Source: Oribacterium sp. WCC10 (GTDB taxonomy: Bacteria > Bacillota > Clostridia > Lachnospirales > Lachnospiraceae). Taken from it: 64,000 nucleotides of DNA. The stretch covers positions 1-64,000 of the forward strand of contig NZ_FOPH01000002.1 of the NCBI RefSeq assembly GCF_900113415.1, written 5' to 3'. Below the pieces are notes generated by a model, which did no database searches, was not told the origin of the DNA, and saw only the letters and a program-made list of their open reading frames with translations. Numbering within the stretch: the stretch's first letter is position 1; each line of letters begins with the position of its first letter. The translations under genes and the position numbers were made by a program. Below, piece by piece: positions 8,037 to 16,636 of this stretch.

Positions 8037-9020
8037 ATGGATTTAAAATTTTTCAGACCTAAATCAGAGGATGCCAAGAGAATAGCTCAGTTTTACTACA
8101 TGCGTCCAAATAAAACTTGTGATAGTGGTGTTTTGGATACTTTTCTTTGGGCTGAGTATTATAACGTTCGTGTTTGTATAGAAGATGAAAAAGCACTGTT
8201 ATCTCTTATGTATAAGAATGGAGAATATTTTTCGGCTATGCCATATTGCGTTGAGGAAGACTTAGCTTATTATTTTGAGTTGATAAAGTCATATTTTAAT
8301 GATGTTTTGCATAAACCATTAAAGATTTATCTTGCCGATGAAGAAGCAGTTAAAAAACTGAATCTGGAAAATGATGTCAGATTTTATGTTAGAGAGGAGG
8401 ATGATTTAAAGGACTATCTATATGACGGGGATGAACTAAGAACGCTTTCCGGTAAGAAATTTCATAAGAAGAAAAATCTAATTAATAAATTTTTCAGAGA
8501 ATATGAAGGCAGATGGGAATATAGGTCACTTAAGTGTAGTAATAAGGAAGAAATTCTGGAGTTTCTTGACAGGTGGTATCTCAAGCGATCTGAAGAAGAA
8601 CAAAATGCTGAGGATAGCCTGGAGTATGAGATTAAGGGAATACATGAAATTTTCAAGGGATGTTTTTCGCTTGATAACTTTAAAACAGGCGGAATATATG
8701 TGGACGGAAGACTTGAGGCTTTTTCAATGGGAGCCTTAAATCCAAGAGAAAATATGGCATGTATAGATATAGAAAAGGGGAATTCATTGATTCCCGGAAT
8801 ATATCAGATGATAAATCAACAGTTTCTCATACATGAATTTCCCAATGCAAAACTTATCAATCGTGAGGATGATCTAGGACTTGAAGGATTAAGAGAGGCA
8901 AAACGAAGTTATAATCCCTGTGGATACGAAAGAAAATATATGGTCCTTCAAAAAGATTATACCGGATGGAAGGAAGAGATGTTTGATCAATACGAGAATG
9001 AGATAGACAAATATAACTAA
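8037..9020 (+). CDS. DUF2156 protein (aminoacyl-tRNA-dependent lysyltransferase-like fold)
   Basis: A 327-aa DUF2156 family protein, related to the C-terminal domain of phosphatidylglycerol lysyltransferases (two GNAT-like halves). Recognisable features are the N-terminal MDLKFFRPKSEDAKRI, the middle LSGKKFHKKKNLINKF (about residues 138-153), and the C-terminal NREDDLGLEGLREAKRSY near residue 280. No membrane segments are present, so it is cytoplasmic and lacks the flippase part of MprF. It is followed by a GNAT acetyltransferase gene, giving two acyltransferase-fold genes in a row. The substrate cannot be told from the sequence. Confidence 0.85.
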   Translation: MDLKFFRPKSEDAKRIAQFYYMRPNKTCDSGVLDTFLWAEYYNVRVCIEDEKALLSLMYKNGEYFSAMPYCVEEDLAYYFELIKSYFNDVLHKPLKIYLADEEAVKKLNLENDVRFYVREEDDLKDYLYDGDELRTLSGKKFHKKKNLINKFFREYEGRWEYRSLKCSNKEEILEFLDRWYLKRSEEEQNAEDSLEYEIKGIHEIFKGCFSLDNFKTGGIYVDGRLEAFSMGALNPRENMACIDIEKGNSLIPGIYQMINQQFLIHEFPNAKLINREDDLGLEGLREAKRSYNPCGYERKYMVLQKDYTGWKEEMFDQYENEIDKYN

Positions 9021-9085
9021 AAAAATAGATATATTAAAAATATACTAGATCACATATATTAATAATGATATATCGATAAAAAGCT

Positions 9086-9751
9086 ATGAAACAATTAAAT
9101 GTTTTAACTGAAAAAAAACAAAAAAAGGAAACTAAAGCTCTTTATGAGTCAGTTTTTCCGGAGGATAAAGGTGACTTTTTAGAGTGGTACTATGAAGACA
9201 GATGCAAGGATAATATAGTTATAGACATAAAGGTGGATGAAAAGGTCATAGCAATGGCGCATCTAAATCCATTTACGATTTGCAGAAAAGGCGAGACATA
9301 TACAGATGTTTTCTATATATATGCGGTTGCTACAGATGTAGAGATGCGACATAGAGGTTATATGACTGAGGTTTTGAATAAAGGCTTTGAAATCATGCAT
9401 CAAAAAGGTATACCTTTCTGTTTTTTAATACCAACTAATAAAGATATATATGAGCCATTTGGTTTTTATTCTGTAGCTGAATTTACACCGGAAAGAATAA
9501 AGGATTATGAATCTGTTAAGACCGAATATGACATATATATTAAGGAAGATGATGATTATCGGAGAAGAGCCGGAATGGAAGATGTTTTATGTGATGAAAA
9601 CAGCAGTATACCTGAGGATGCTGTTATTATGGCAAAAATAATATCAAAAGAATCCTTTTTAAGATTCAGTGGTCTGAAGTATAATACTACGGAATCAGAA
9701 ATGATAAAATGGCTGAGAAGTCAACGTATATATATATCAGAATCAGTTTAA
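9086..9751 (+). CDS. GNAT family N-acetyltransferase
   Basis: A 221-aa acetyl-CoA-dependent acetyltransferase. The acetyl-CoA-binding motif A is visible as YIYAVATDVEMRHRGYMTEVL (about residues 77-97; the R/HRGY loop), followed by a C-terminal half with FCFLIPTNKDIYEPFGFY, typical of the Eis-like subgroup. The ATG at 9086 has only a weak ribosome binding site (AAAAAGC), possibly coupled to the DUF2156 gene 65 bases upstream. The DUF951 gene starts 20 bases after its stop. Substrate unknown. Confidence 0.87.
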   Translation: MKQLNVLTEKKQKKETKALYESVFPEDKGDFLEWYYEDRCKDNIVIDIKVDEKVIAMAHLNPFTICRKGETYTDVFYIYAVATDVEMRHRGYMTEVLNKGFEIMHQKGIPFCFLIPTNKDIYEPFGFYSVAEFTPERIKDYESVKTEYDIYIKEDDDYRRRAGMEDVLCDENSSIPEDAVIMAKIISKESFLRFSGLKYNTTESEMIKWLRSQRIYISESV

Positions 9752-9771
9752 TAACCGGGGATGGAAGAAAT

Positions 9772-9954
9772 ATGGATAAGATTGAAGTTGGCGATATAAT
9801 TACTGTGAAAAAACAGCACCCTTGTGGTTCTTTGGAGTGGGAAGTATTGAGGGTAGGAGCTGATATACGTATAAAGTGTCAGGGATGTGGTCACATATTG
9901 ATGCTTCCAAGACCCAAAGTATGCACTATGATCAAAAAAATCAGTAGAACATAG
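9772..9954 (+). CDS. DUF951 small zinc-ribbon-like protein
   Basis: A 60-aa DUF951 protein common in Firmicutes, function unknown. It contains VGDIITVKKQHPCGS, KCQGCGHI (a CxxC pair) and MLPRPK, the conserved blocks of the family. The ATG at 9772 follows GGAAGAAAT and gives a product matching the family length; the longer frame from 9709 lies in the upstream acetyltransferase gene and is rejected. In many Firmicutes this family lies just upstream of rpsF, as here. A nucleic-acid or ribosome-related role is only suggested by that neighbourhood. Confidence 0.85.
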   Translation: MDKIEVGDIITVKKQHPCGSLEWEVLRVGADIRIKCQGCGHILMLPRPKVCTMIKKISRT

Positions 9955-10015
9955 AATGAAAAAAGAATAATCATAAAATTTAAAATAAAAAAAATAATTC
10001 AAATAAGAAAAATGC

Positions 10016-10044
10016 TTGCAATATTTCGGCTTTTTTGTTAACAT
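10016..10044 (+). promoter_or_regulatory. Sigma-A promoter for rpsF-ssb-rpsR
   Basis: -35 TTGCAA (10016-10021), 17-base spacer, -10 TAACAT (10039-10044) preceded by TG one base upstream (extended -10). Expected start near 10051, leaving a leader of about 65 bases before rpsF. Confidence 0.7.
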
Positions 10045-10072
10045 TCAGTACCGTATCAATAAATTCCTTGTT

Positions 10073-10096
10073 TCCGCCTAATTGCGGGAGCCAGAG
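10073..10096 (+). promoter_or_regulatory. Possible S6:S18 autoregulatory leader hairpin
   Basis: A short GC-rich hairpin (CCGC, loop CTAATT, GCGG) stands between the promoter and the AAAGGAGGT ribosome binding site of rpsF. Many bacteria carry an S6:S18-binding CCG-containing hairpin in the rpsF leader. This one fits by position and by the CCG, but I could not confirm the full consensus. Confidence 0.35.
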
Positions 10097-10116
10097 ACCA
10101 AAAGGAGGTAAAGCAG

Positions 10117-10455
10117 ATGAACAAATATGAATTATGTGTTGTTCTGAGTGCGAAGCTCGAAGATGAGGAGAGAACAGCTGCTCTCGAAAAGATTAAGGGA
10201 TATATCACCCGTTTCGGTGGCACTGTTGGAGAGAACATCCAGGAGTGGGGCAAGAAGAGACTTGCATATGAGATTCAGCATATGAAGGAAGGCTTCTACT
10301 ATTTCATTCCATTTACAGGTGATTCCAATACTCCGAATGAGCTTGAGAGCCACATTCGCATTATGGAACCAGTTATCAGATATCTTGTTGTTAAGCCAGA
10401 AGCTGAGACAGAGGCTGTAGCTCCAGAAGCTGCTGCAGAAGAGAAAGCTGAGTAA
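10117..10455 (+). CDS. rpsF: 30S ribosomal protein S6
   Basis: Ribosomal protein S6 binds S18 and 16S rRNA in the small-subunit platform. The 112-aa product begins MNKYELCVVLSAKLEDEER and contains FGGTVGENIQEWGKKRLAYEI, the standard S6 core; the tail is rich in Glu and Ala. The ATG follows AAAGGAGGT with ideal spacing. It is first in the conserved rpsF-ssb-rpsR operon. Confidence 0.97.
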   Translation: MNKYELCVVLSAKLEDEERTAALEKIKGYITRFGGTVGENIQEWGKKRLAYEIQHMKEGFYYFIPFTGDSNTPNELESHIRIMEPVIRYLVVKPEAETEAVAPEAAAEEKAE

Positions 10456-10478
10456 GCAAGCGGAAAGCGAGAACAAAA

Positions 10479-10961
10479 ATGAACAAAGTTATCCTAATGG
10501 GTAGATTAACCAGAGATCCTGATGTGAGATATTCACAGGGTGAGAACTCTATGGCAATCGCAAGGTATACATTAGCGGTAGATCGCCGTGTACGTAGGAC
10601 TGATGGAAGTGCTCAGGACCAGCAGACAGCAGATTTTATTGGTTGTGTTGCTTTCGGTCGTTCTGCAGAGTTTGCAGAGAAATATTTACATCAGGGAACC
10701 AAGATTGCCGTTGAGGGAAGAATCCAGACCGGAAGCTATACTAACAAGGATGGTCAGAAGGTTTATACAACAGATGTTGTTGTAGAAAATCAGGAATTTG
10801 CTGAGAGCAAGAACGCTTCTAACGGAAGCGCAGGCGGTTACTCAGGCAACAGAGGTTTTGATTCTGTAGGTCATATGTCCTCACAGGGCGGAAGCTCAAT
10901 CGGCGATGGTTTTATGAATATACCTGATGGGGTAGAGGACGAGGGACTCCCATTTAACTGA
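10479..10961 (+). CDS. ssb: Single-stranded DNA-binding protein
   Basis: SSB covers single-stranded DNA in replication and repair and recruits partners through its C-terminal tip. The 160-aa product begins MNKVILMGRLTRDPDVRYS and has the OB-fold landmarks FIGCVAFGRSAEFAEKYLHQGTKIAVEGRIQTGSY (about residues 53-87). A Gly/Ser-rich linker is followed by the acidic tip EDEGLPFN, a variant of DDDIPF that ends with an extra Asn. It lies 23 bases after rpsF and 42 bases before rpsR. Confidence 0.97.
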   Translation: MNKVILMGRLTRDPDVRYSQGENSMAIARYTLAVDRRVRRTDGSAQDQQTADFIGCVAFGRSAEFAEKYLHQGTKIAVEGRIQTGSYTNKDGQKVYTTDVVVENQEFAESKNASNGSAGGYSGNRGFDSVGHMSSQGGSSIGDGFMNIPDGVEDEGLPFN

Positions 10962-11003
10962 TCGTAGGGAAACCCTTGTGGTATTTTACAAGGAGGATTA
11001 ACC

Positions 11004-11270
11004 ATGGCATTTCAGAAGTCAGATAGAAGTGGCTCAAGACCAAGAAGAGCCGGCGGCTTCCGTAGCAGAAGAAAGGTTTGTGTATTCTGCAGCGAGAAGG
11101 CAAAGCCTATTGATTATAAGGATGTAGCTACATTAAGAAAGTATATCTCTGAGAGAGGTAAGATTCTTCCAAGAAGAATTACTGGAACATGTGCTAAACA
11201 TCAGAGAGCTATCACTCTTGCAGTTAAGAGAGCAAGACACGTAGCACTTCTTCCATATCAGGTAGATTAA
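11004..11270 (+). CDS. rpsR: 30S ribosomal protein S18
   Basis: S18 binds S6 in the 30S platform. The 88-aa product has the conserved block [20 protein letters not shown] (about residues 25-44), [21 protein letters not shown] and a basic N-terminal extension. Both Cys of CxxC are present, so this is the C+ (zinc-type) form. AAGGAGG precedes the ATG. It is the last gene of the rpsF operon; a terminator follows. Confidence 0.97.
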   Translation: MAFQKSDRSGSRPRRAGGFRSRRKVCVFCSEKAKPIDYKDVATLRKYISERGKILPRRITGTCAKHQRAITLAVKRARHVALLPYQVD

Positions 11271-11329
11271 TTCTGAGTTTGATTTCTAATCATATTCGGG
11301 ATATTAAGATCGGATATAGATAAGTATTT

Positions 11330-11372
11330 AGACCGTCATATCAGTATATACTGGTATGATGGTCTTATTTTA
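11330..11372 (+). terminator. Rho-independent terminator of the rpsF operon
   Basis: A long hairpin: AGACC, TCATA and CAG pair with CTG, TATGA and GGTCT (two G-T pairs between blocks) around a TATATA loop, followed by TATTTT. Confidence 0.88.
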
Positions 11373-11387
11373 ATATTATTATATTTA

Positions 11388-11396
11388 TGGTATAAT
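11388..11396 (+). promoter_or_regulatory. Extended -10 promoter for gdpP-rplI-dnaB
   Basis: TGGTATAAT is a perfect -10 hexamer (11391-11396) with TG one base upstream. The -35 region is poor, as allowed for extended -10 promoters. Expected start near 11403, just ahead of the gdpP start codons. Confidence 0.6.
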
Positions 11397-11429
11397 GCTA
11401 TCCAAAGCTTTAGGCATATGGAGATGGAC

Positions 11430-13469
11430 ATGAGCATGAAAAATCCGAAAAACTTAATTGATAGATATTTTTCCTGGCCATTTATTTTAATAATGATACT
11501 GGTAATTGCCAATTTGATTCTGGCCTTGACAGATCCACATGCGGCATTTGTATTGTCACCATTTATTATTCTATATATTGGTGGTGCTGTATATATATAT
11601 GCTACCAGAAAAACTAAACTTCAGGCTGCTTTACAGGCATATGCTATGGGGGCAAGTGATGTGCATTCGGAGCTTTTTAATGAAATGCCAACGCCATACT
11701 GCATGATTGATGAAAAGGGAAATGTTCTTTGGGGAAACAGACGATTTGAAGAAATCGTTGGTGATGACAGAGCTGCATCAGGTAATATAATGCAGATGTT
11801 TCCCAATATTCATGAAGAAATGTTTTATGAGGATGATATAACGCTGGAAATTCATTCTGACTATCAGGGAAGAAAGTATCTTGTAGACCTGATAAGAACA
11901 AAAGTAACAACAGAGGATGGATCTCAGCCTTCACTTTATGATCCGGAAATGAAAACCATAGCTGTTTATCTTAGGGATGAAACCGAGGAAACACAACTTA
12001 AATTTGCGTTAGACAGAGAGCATATAGTTATCGGGCTTATCTATATCGATAATTATGATGAGGTTTTGGTAGAAACGGAAGAAGTTAGACGTTCATTACT
12101 CACTGCACTTATTGACAGAAAGATCAACAGATATATTTCAACAGTTAGCGGCCTTATAAAAAAGATAGAAAAGGATAAGTATTTCTTTATATTAAAGGAA
12201 CAGTTTTTGTCTAAGATGCTGGATGACAGATTCTCTATACTGGAAGAAGTAAAGCAGGTAAATATCGGAAACGATCTTGCAGTTACTCTCAGTATCGGAA
12301 TCGGATATGGTGCGGAAACTTATTCTCAGAACTATGAATATGCAAGAACATCCATTGACATGGCTTTGGGAAGAGGTGGAGATCAGGCTGTAGTAAAGTC
12401 TAATGAAAATCTTACTTACTTTGGCGGCAAGGCCCAAGCTCAGGAAAAAACCACAAGAGTAAAGGCAAGAGTAAAGGCTCAGGCTTTCCAGGAACTTTTG
12501 GAATCAAGAGATAAAGTAATTATCATGGGACATGCCAATAGCGATGTTGACTGTCTTGGTGCTTCGGTAGGCGTCTATCGTATGGCAACTACTCTTGGAA
12601 AAAGAGCATATATTGTGGAAAATACAATAACATCAACTATTTTACCCCTTAAGGAGCGTTTTCTTCAAAGTGATGATTATCCGGAAGATATGTTTGTTAC
12701 GGGACCGCAGGCAATACAGATGGTAGATGGTAATACTGTTCTCGTGGTGGTAGATTGTAATAGGCCTTCAATAATTGATGAACCGGAATTGTTAAAAGTT
12801 TGTAAGACAATTGTGGTATTTGATCATCATCGTCAGGCAAGTGAGTCTATACAGGGCGCTGTTCTGAGTTACTGTGAGCCATATGCTTCGAGTGCATGTG
12901 AAATGATTGCTGAGATGATGCAGTACATAGGTGACGGTATCAAAGTTAAGGGCCCTGAAGCTGACGCAATGTATGGTGGAATAGTTATTGATACACAGGA
13001 ATTCACTAATCAGACAGGTGTACGTACTTTTGAAGCGGCAGCATATCTTAGACGATGTGGTGCAGATATAACAAGGATACGTAAAGTATTCAGAGAAAAT
13101 CTCAAGGATTATCAGGCAAAAGCCGCGGCAATCTCAAGTGCTGAGATCTATCGCAATGCATATGCATTCAGCACCATTGATTCAAAGGGACTTGAAAGTC
13201 CGACAGTTATATGTGCTCAGGCTGCTAATGAACTGCTCAATATCAGAGGAATAAAGGCAAGTATCGTACTAACGTTTTATAATGATATAATATACGTTTC
13301 TGCACGTTCTATCGACGAGATGAATGTTCAGGTTCTCATGGAAAAACTCGGAGGCGGTGGACATCGTACCATTGCGGGAGTTCAATTCAGAGAAGGTACT
13401 GTACCTGAGGCTATCGCATCGATTAAAGAAGCAATAGACGAAATGATTAAGGAAGGAGAAGCTTCATAA
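11430..13469 (+). CDS. gdpP: GdpP-type cyclic-di-AMP phosphodiesterase
   Basis: A membrane phosphodiesterase that hydrolyses c-di-AMP and so controls osmotic and wall homeostasis. The 679-aa product has two N-terminal membrane helices (about residues 12-57), a PAS-like domain (70-150), a degenerate GGDEF domain (about 165-300), a DHH domain (HANSDVDCLGASVG, VVVDCNRPS, VFDHHRQAS; about 340-480) and a DHHA1 domain with GGGGHRTIAG near the C-terminus. The ATG at 11430 has GGAG at 11420-11423; ATGs at 11418 and 11436 are alternatives. Its stop overlaps the rplI start, and the gdpP-rplI-dnaB order is conserved in Firmicutes. Confidence 0.93.
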   Translation: MSMKNPKNLIDRYFSWPFILIMILVIANLILALTDPHAAFVLSPFIILYIGGAVYIYATRKTKLQAALQAYAMGASDVHSELFNEMPTPYCMIDEKGNVLWGNRRFEEIVGDDRAASGNIMQMFPNIHEEMFYEDDITLEIHSDYQGRKYLVDLIRTKVTTEDGSQPSLYDPEMKTIAVYLRDETEETQLKFALDREHIVIGLIYIDNYDEVLVETEEVRRSLLTALIDRKINRYISTVSGLIKKIEKDKYFFILKEQFLSKMLDDRFSILEEVKQVNIGNDLAVTLSIGIGYGAETYSQNYEYARTSIDMALGRGGDQAVVKSNENLTYFGGKAQAQEKTTRVKARVKAQAFQELLESRDKVIIMGHANSDVDCLGASVGVYRMATTLGKRAYIVENTITSTILPLKERFLQSDDYPEDMFVTGPQAIQMVDGNTVLVVVDCNRPSIIDEPELLKVCKTIVVFDHHRQASESIQGAVLSYCEPYASSACEMIAEMMQYIGDGIKVKGPEADAMYGGIVIDTQEFTNQTGVRTFEAAAYLRRCGADITRIRKVFRENLKDYQAKAAAISSAEIYRNAYAFSTIDSKGLESPTVICAQAANELLNIRGIKASIVLTFYNDIIYVSARSIDEMNVQVLMEKLGGGGHRTIAGVQFREGTVPEAIASIKEAIDEMIKEGEAS

Positions 13470-13915
13470 TGAAGGTTATTTTATTAAAGGATGTAAAGGC
13501 TCTTGGAAAGAAGGGTGATATTGTAGAGGTATCAGAAGGATATGGAAGAAACTTTATCATTCCATCCAAGACTGGTGTCATAGCTGACAACAAAAATATG
13601 AATACTTTAAAGCTTCAGAAACAGAATGAAGAGAAGATTGCAGCTGAAAAACTTGCTGATGCTAAAGCTCTGAAAGAGAAAATAGAACAGGTGAAGCTGA
13701 CCATTACAGTAAAGTCAGGAAAAGACGGACGTACATTTGGTTCTGTTTCAACCAAGGAAGTTCAGGAAGCATTAAAGAGTCAGGCCGGTATTGAGGTTGA
13801 TAAGAAGAAGTTTTCTGTAGATGTTCCTATGAAAAACCTCGGAGGATATGATGTTAATGTAAAGTTGCATAAGGATGTAACTGCAGTACTTCATGTATCG
13901 GTAATAAGTGCTTGA
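13469..13915 (+). CDS. rplI: 50S ribosomal protein L9
   Basis: L9 binds 23S rRNA at the base of the L1 stalk. The 148-aa product begins MKVILLKDVKALGKKGDIV and has SEGYGRNFIIPSK, the conserved N-domain, then a long connecting helix and a C-terminal domain with KDGRTFGSVSTKEV. The ATG overlaps the last base of gdpP, so translation is coupled; AAGGAG lies upstream. dnaB follows after 17 bases. Confidence 0.97.
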   Translation: MKVILLKDVKALGKKGDIVEVSEGYGRNFIIPSKTGVIADNKNMNTLKLQKQNEEKIAAEKLADAKALKEKIEQVKLTITVKSGKDGRTFGSVSTKEVQEALKSQAGIEVDKKKFSVDVPMKNLGGYDVNVKLHKDVTAVLHVSVISA

Positions 13916-13932
13916 GATAAAAGGAAATAATA

Positions 13933-15294
13933 ATGGCAGAAATGAATGAAAATATTCTGACAAGAGTGATTCCGCACAGTCAGGAAGCTGAACAGAGTGT
14001 TATTGGTGCGATGCTCAGGGATAAGGATGCTGTATCAACGGCATCAGAAATGCTAATTCCGGATGACTTTTATCAGAAGCAGTACAGTTTGATGTTTGAT
14101 GCCATGCAGGATCTGTATAATCACGATCAACCGGTGGATATCGTAACATTGTCTGAAAAGCTAAAGAGTAATAATGTTCCTGCCGAGGTTTATGATATTT
14201 CGGTTATCCGTGATATAGTCATGGCTGTTCCTACCAGTGCAAATGTCAGATCCTACTGCAACATTGTAAAGGAAAAGTCAATCCTTAGAAGACTTATTAA
14301 GGTTAATGAAGAGATAGCCAATATGTGCTATGCAGGTGATGAAGAGGTTGATGACATACTTGGGCAGACTGAGCAGAAAATATTTAAACTTCTTGAGACG
14401 AGAAATACAGGTGAATCAGAGTCAATAGCCACAGTTGCTTTAAAGGTTCTTGATAATATTCAAGAAGCAGCTAAAAATGGAGGACAAGTTACCGGAGTAT
14501 CAACAGGCTTTTATGATCTCGACTACAAAACTGCGGGACTGCAGAAGTCTGATCTTATACTTGTTGCGGCACGACCATCAATGGGTAAAACCGCATTTGT
14601 GCTTAATATACTTGATACGGTCGGGGTTCGTCAGCACAAGCCATGTATGATTTTTTCACTTGAAATGTCAAGAGAACAGCTTGTAAATCGTATGCTTTCT
14701 ATGGAATCTCTTGTAGATGCTGATAAGCTGAGAAAGGGTTCTCTTACAGATGAGGATTGGGGTGAACTTATCAACGCTGTTGATAAAGTATCAGATGCAA
14801 ACATTATCATTGATGATACTCCAGGTATCACAGTGACAGAAATGCGTTCCAAGTGTCGTAAGGTAAAGCTTGAAAAAGGGTTGGATCTTATAGTAATAGA
14901 CTATCTTCAGCTTATGTCGGGATCAGGTAAAGGAAGTGACAGCCGTCAGCAGGAGATATCTGAGATATCAAGATCACTTAAGGCTATTGCAAGAGAAATG
15001 CAGTGTCCTGTTCTTGCGCTTTCGCAGCTTTCCCGTGCATGTGAGCAGCGGCCGGATCATAGACCTATGCTTTCCGATCTTCGAGAATCAGGTGCCATTG
15101 AGCAGGATGCGGATATAGTAATGTTCCTGTATAGAGATGATTATTACAATAAGGATACGGAGCACCCTAATGAGGCAGAAGTTATCATAGCAAAACAGAG
15201 AAATGGACCTATAGGTACGGTAACATTATTGTGGCAGCCACAATACACCAGATTTGTAAATCAGGATCATTCGGTAAGGGAAGCAAGTTATTGA
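13933..15294 (+). CDS. dnaB: Replicative DNA helicase
   Basis: The hexameric 5'-3' replicative helicase (DnaC in Bacillus naming). The 453-aa product has an N-terminal primase-interacting domain (PHSQEAEQSVIGAML) and a RecA-like domain with Walker A ARPSMGKTAF (about residues 214-223), Walker B LIVIDYLQLMSG, ALSQLSRACEQRPDHRP, and LRESGAIEQDADIVMFLYRDDYY. Length is typical. GGAAATAATA precedes the ATG. It is third in the gdpP-rplI-dnaB unit. No clear terminator follows, so some transcription may continue toward mecA. Confidence 0.96.
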   Translation: MAEMNENILTRVIPHSQEAEQSVIGAMLRDKDAVSTASEMLIPDDFYQKQYSLMFDAMQDLYNHDQPVDIVTLSEKLKSNNVPAEVYDISVIRDIVMAVPTSANVRSYCNIVKEKSILRRLIKVNEEIANMCYAGDEEVDDILGQTEQKIFKLLETRNTGESESIATVALKVLDNIQEAAKNGGQVTGVSTGFYDLDYKTAGLQKSDLILVAARPSMGKTAFVLNILDTVGVRQHKPCMIFSLEMSREQLVNRMLSMESLVDADKLRKGSLTDEDWGELINAVDKVSDANIIIDDTPGITVTEMRSKCRKVKLEKGLDLIVIDYLQLMSGSGKGSDSRQQEISEISRSLKAIAREMQCPVLALSQLSRACEQRPDHRPMLSDLRESGAIEQDADIVMFLYRDDYYNKDTEHPNEAEVIIAKQRNGPIGTVTLLWQPQYTRFVNQDHSVREASY

Positions 15295-15380
15295 TATTGA
15301 TTAAGTGTCGAATAAAATAACGAAGAGTAGTGGCGAAGACATGAATATACATTAAACTTTTATAAAATATTATTCATGTG

Positions 15381-15408
15381 TTTGCAATTTAATTTTGGAT
15401 ATTATAAT
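15381..15408 (+). promoter_or_regulatory. Possible promoter for mecA
   Basis: TTTGCA (15381-15386), 16-base spacer, perfect -10 TATAAT (15403-15408). The -10 is embedded in the palindrome ATATTATAATAT. Expected start about 85 bases before mecA. Confidence 0.5.
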
Positions 15409-15501
15409 ATCTGTCATTATGATGTAATTAAGTCAGTATATAGTGATGTGAATATTGCCGTAAAATGACTTTTCATCAAATAATAAAAAGGAGGAGCCAT
15501 T

Positions 15502-16275
15502 ATGAAGATAGAAAGAATAGATGACAACTCCATCAGGTGTACATTAACCAGCTTGGATCTTAGTTCAAGGAATATAAATCTGCGTGATATGACATATGGA
15601 TCTGAAGCAGCTAAGCGTTTGTTTACGGAGATGATGCAGAAAGCGCAGACAGAGGTTGGGTTTATTGCAGACAACGGGCCGTTAATGATTGAAGCCGTGC
15701 CGTTACAGGGTGGATCCATACAGCTTGTTATATCTAAGGTCGACGATCCGGAGGAATTGGATACACGTTTTTCCAAGTTCGCGCAGTCCGGTTCTATGCA
15801 GAGCGGATGGATCTCGCAGTTAGCAAGTGAGATACTGGAGGGTGCTCAGGATCTTATAAAAGAGATCAAGGAGAGCAGCAGCCAGGTAAAGTCAGGTGCT
15901 GATGATGTTAATGCATTGGAGCCAACGGATGGTGCAGAAGTATCCGGTGAAGGTACAAATAAATCAACCGTTCCACATGATGATGTAATCAGGGTATATG
16001 TGTTTAAGACACTTGATCGTGTTATAGATGCATCTACAGCTGTCGGAGACATATATTCCGGTATTAATACATTGTATAAGGATAATAAAGAAGGTAAGTT
16101 TTATTTGGTTCTTCATACCGGTGAAGGTGGTACAAGTGCACTTAATCGCGCATCAAACCTTATGAATGAGTTTGGAAGTAAGCTTAAGGATAATGATCTT
16201 TATGAAGCTTACTTTAAGGAGCACTTTGATCTTATTGTTGATAAGAATGCCATGCAGAGGTTAAGAAGTATTTAG
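15502..16275 (+). CDS. mecA: MecA adaptor protein for ClpC
   Basis: MecA brings substrates to the ClpCP protease. The 257-aa product has the N-terminal substrate domain (MKIERIDDNSIRCTLTSLDL and TYGSEAAKRLFTEMMQKAQ), a Ser/Asp/Glu-rich linker (about residues 125-160), and the C-terminal ClpC-binding domain (VIRVYVFKTLDRVIDAS onwards). AAAAGGAGGAGCC gives an excellent ribosome binding site. It stands alone between dnaB and a DUF1858 gene. Confidence 0.92.
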   Translation: MKIERIDDNSIRCTLTSLDLSSRNINLRDMTYGSEAAKRLFTEMMQKAQTEVGFIADNGPLMIEAVPLQGGSIQLVISKVDDPEELDTRFSKFAQSGSMQSGWISQLASEILEGAQDLIKEIKESSSQVKSGADDVNALEPTDGAEVSGEGTNKSTVPHDDVIRVYVFKTLDRVIDASTAVGDIYSGINTLYKDNKEGKFYLVLHTGEGGTSALNRASNLMNEFGSKLKDNDLYEAYFKEHFDLIVDKNAMQRLRSI

Positions 16276-16350
16276 TACCTGTCCAAGTTTTATTATGTCA
16301 TAACCTGATAAGAATTGGATTATATTTCAATGTAAGAGGAGATAATAATT

Positions 16351-16584
16351 ATGATTACAGTAACAAAGGATATGAGAATCGGAGACCTTCTTCAGATAAA
16401 TGAGATGGTTGCTCCGTTCCTGATGCAGAATGGAATGGGATGTATCTATTGTCCTTCTTCTATTTCAGAGTCCCTTGAAGAGGCTTGTATGGTACATGGA
16501 ATTGACAGTGATGCACTTACAGCAGATCTCAATGATGTGCTTCGTGAGTATGAAGAATCACAGAATGGAAATGTAGAGGCTTAA
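16351..16584 (+). CDS. DUF1858 domain protein
   Basis: A 77-aa DUF1858 protein: ITVTKDMRIGDLLQINEMVAPFLMQNGMGCIYCPSSISESLEE carries the family core with the CxxC pair before a Ser/Glu helix. In related proteins the domain is found alone or fused to redox or hybrid-cluster proteins. A metal or redox-related role is suspected but not shown. AGAGGAG lies before the ATG. A bidirectional terminator separates it from the convergent tetR gene. Confidence 0.87.
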   Translation: MITVTKDMRIGDLLQINEMVAPFLMQNGMGCIYCPSSISESLEEACMVHGIDSDALTADLNDVLREYEESQNGNVEA

Positions 16585-16598
16585 GAATTAAATATGAT

Positions 16599-16636
16599 AA
16601 AAAAGAGTATCTCATCATATGAGATACTCTTTTTTT
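16599..16636. terminator. Bidirectional terminator between DUF1858 gene and tetR
   Basis: A nearly perfect hairpin: AAAAAGAGTATCTCAT and ATGAGATACTCTTTTT around CAT, with A-tract on one side and T-tract on the other. It serves both convergent genes; the tetR stop codon overlaps its edge. Confidence 0.93.
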
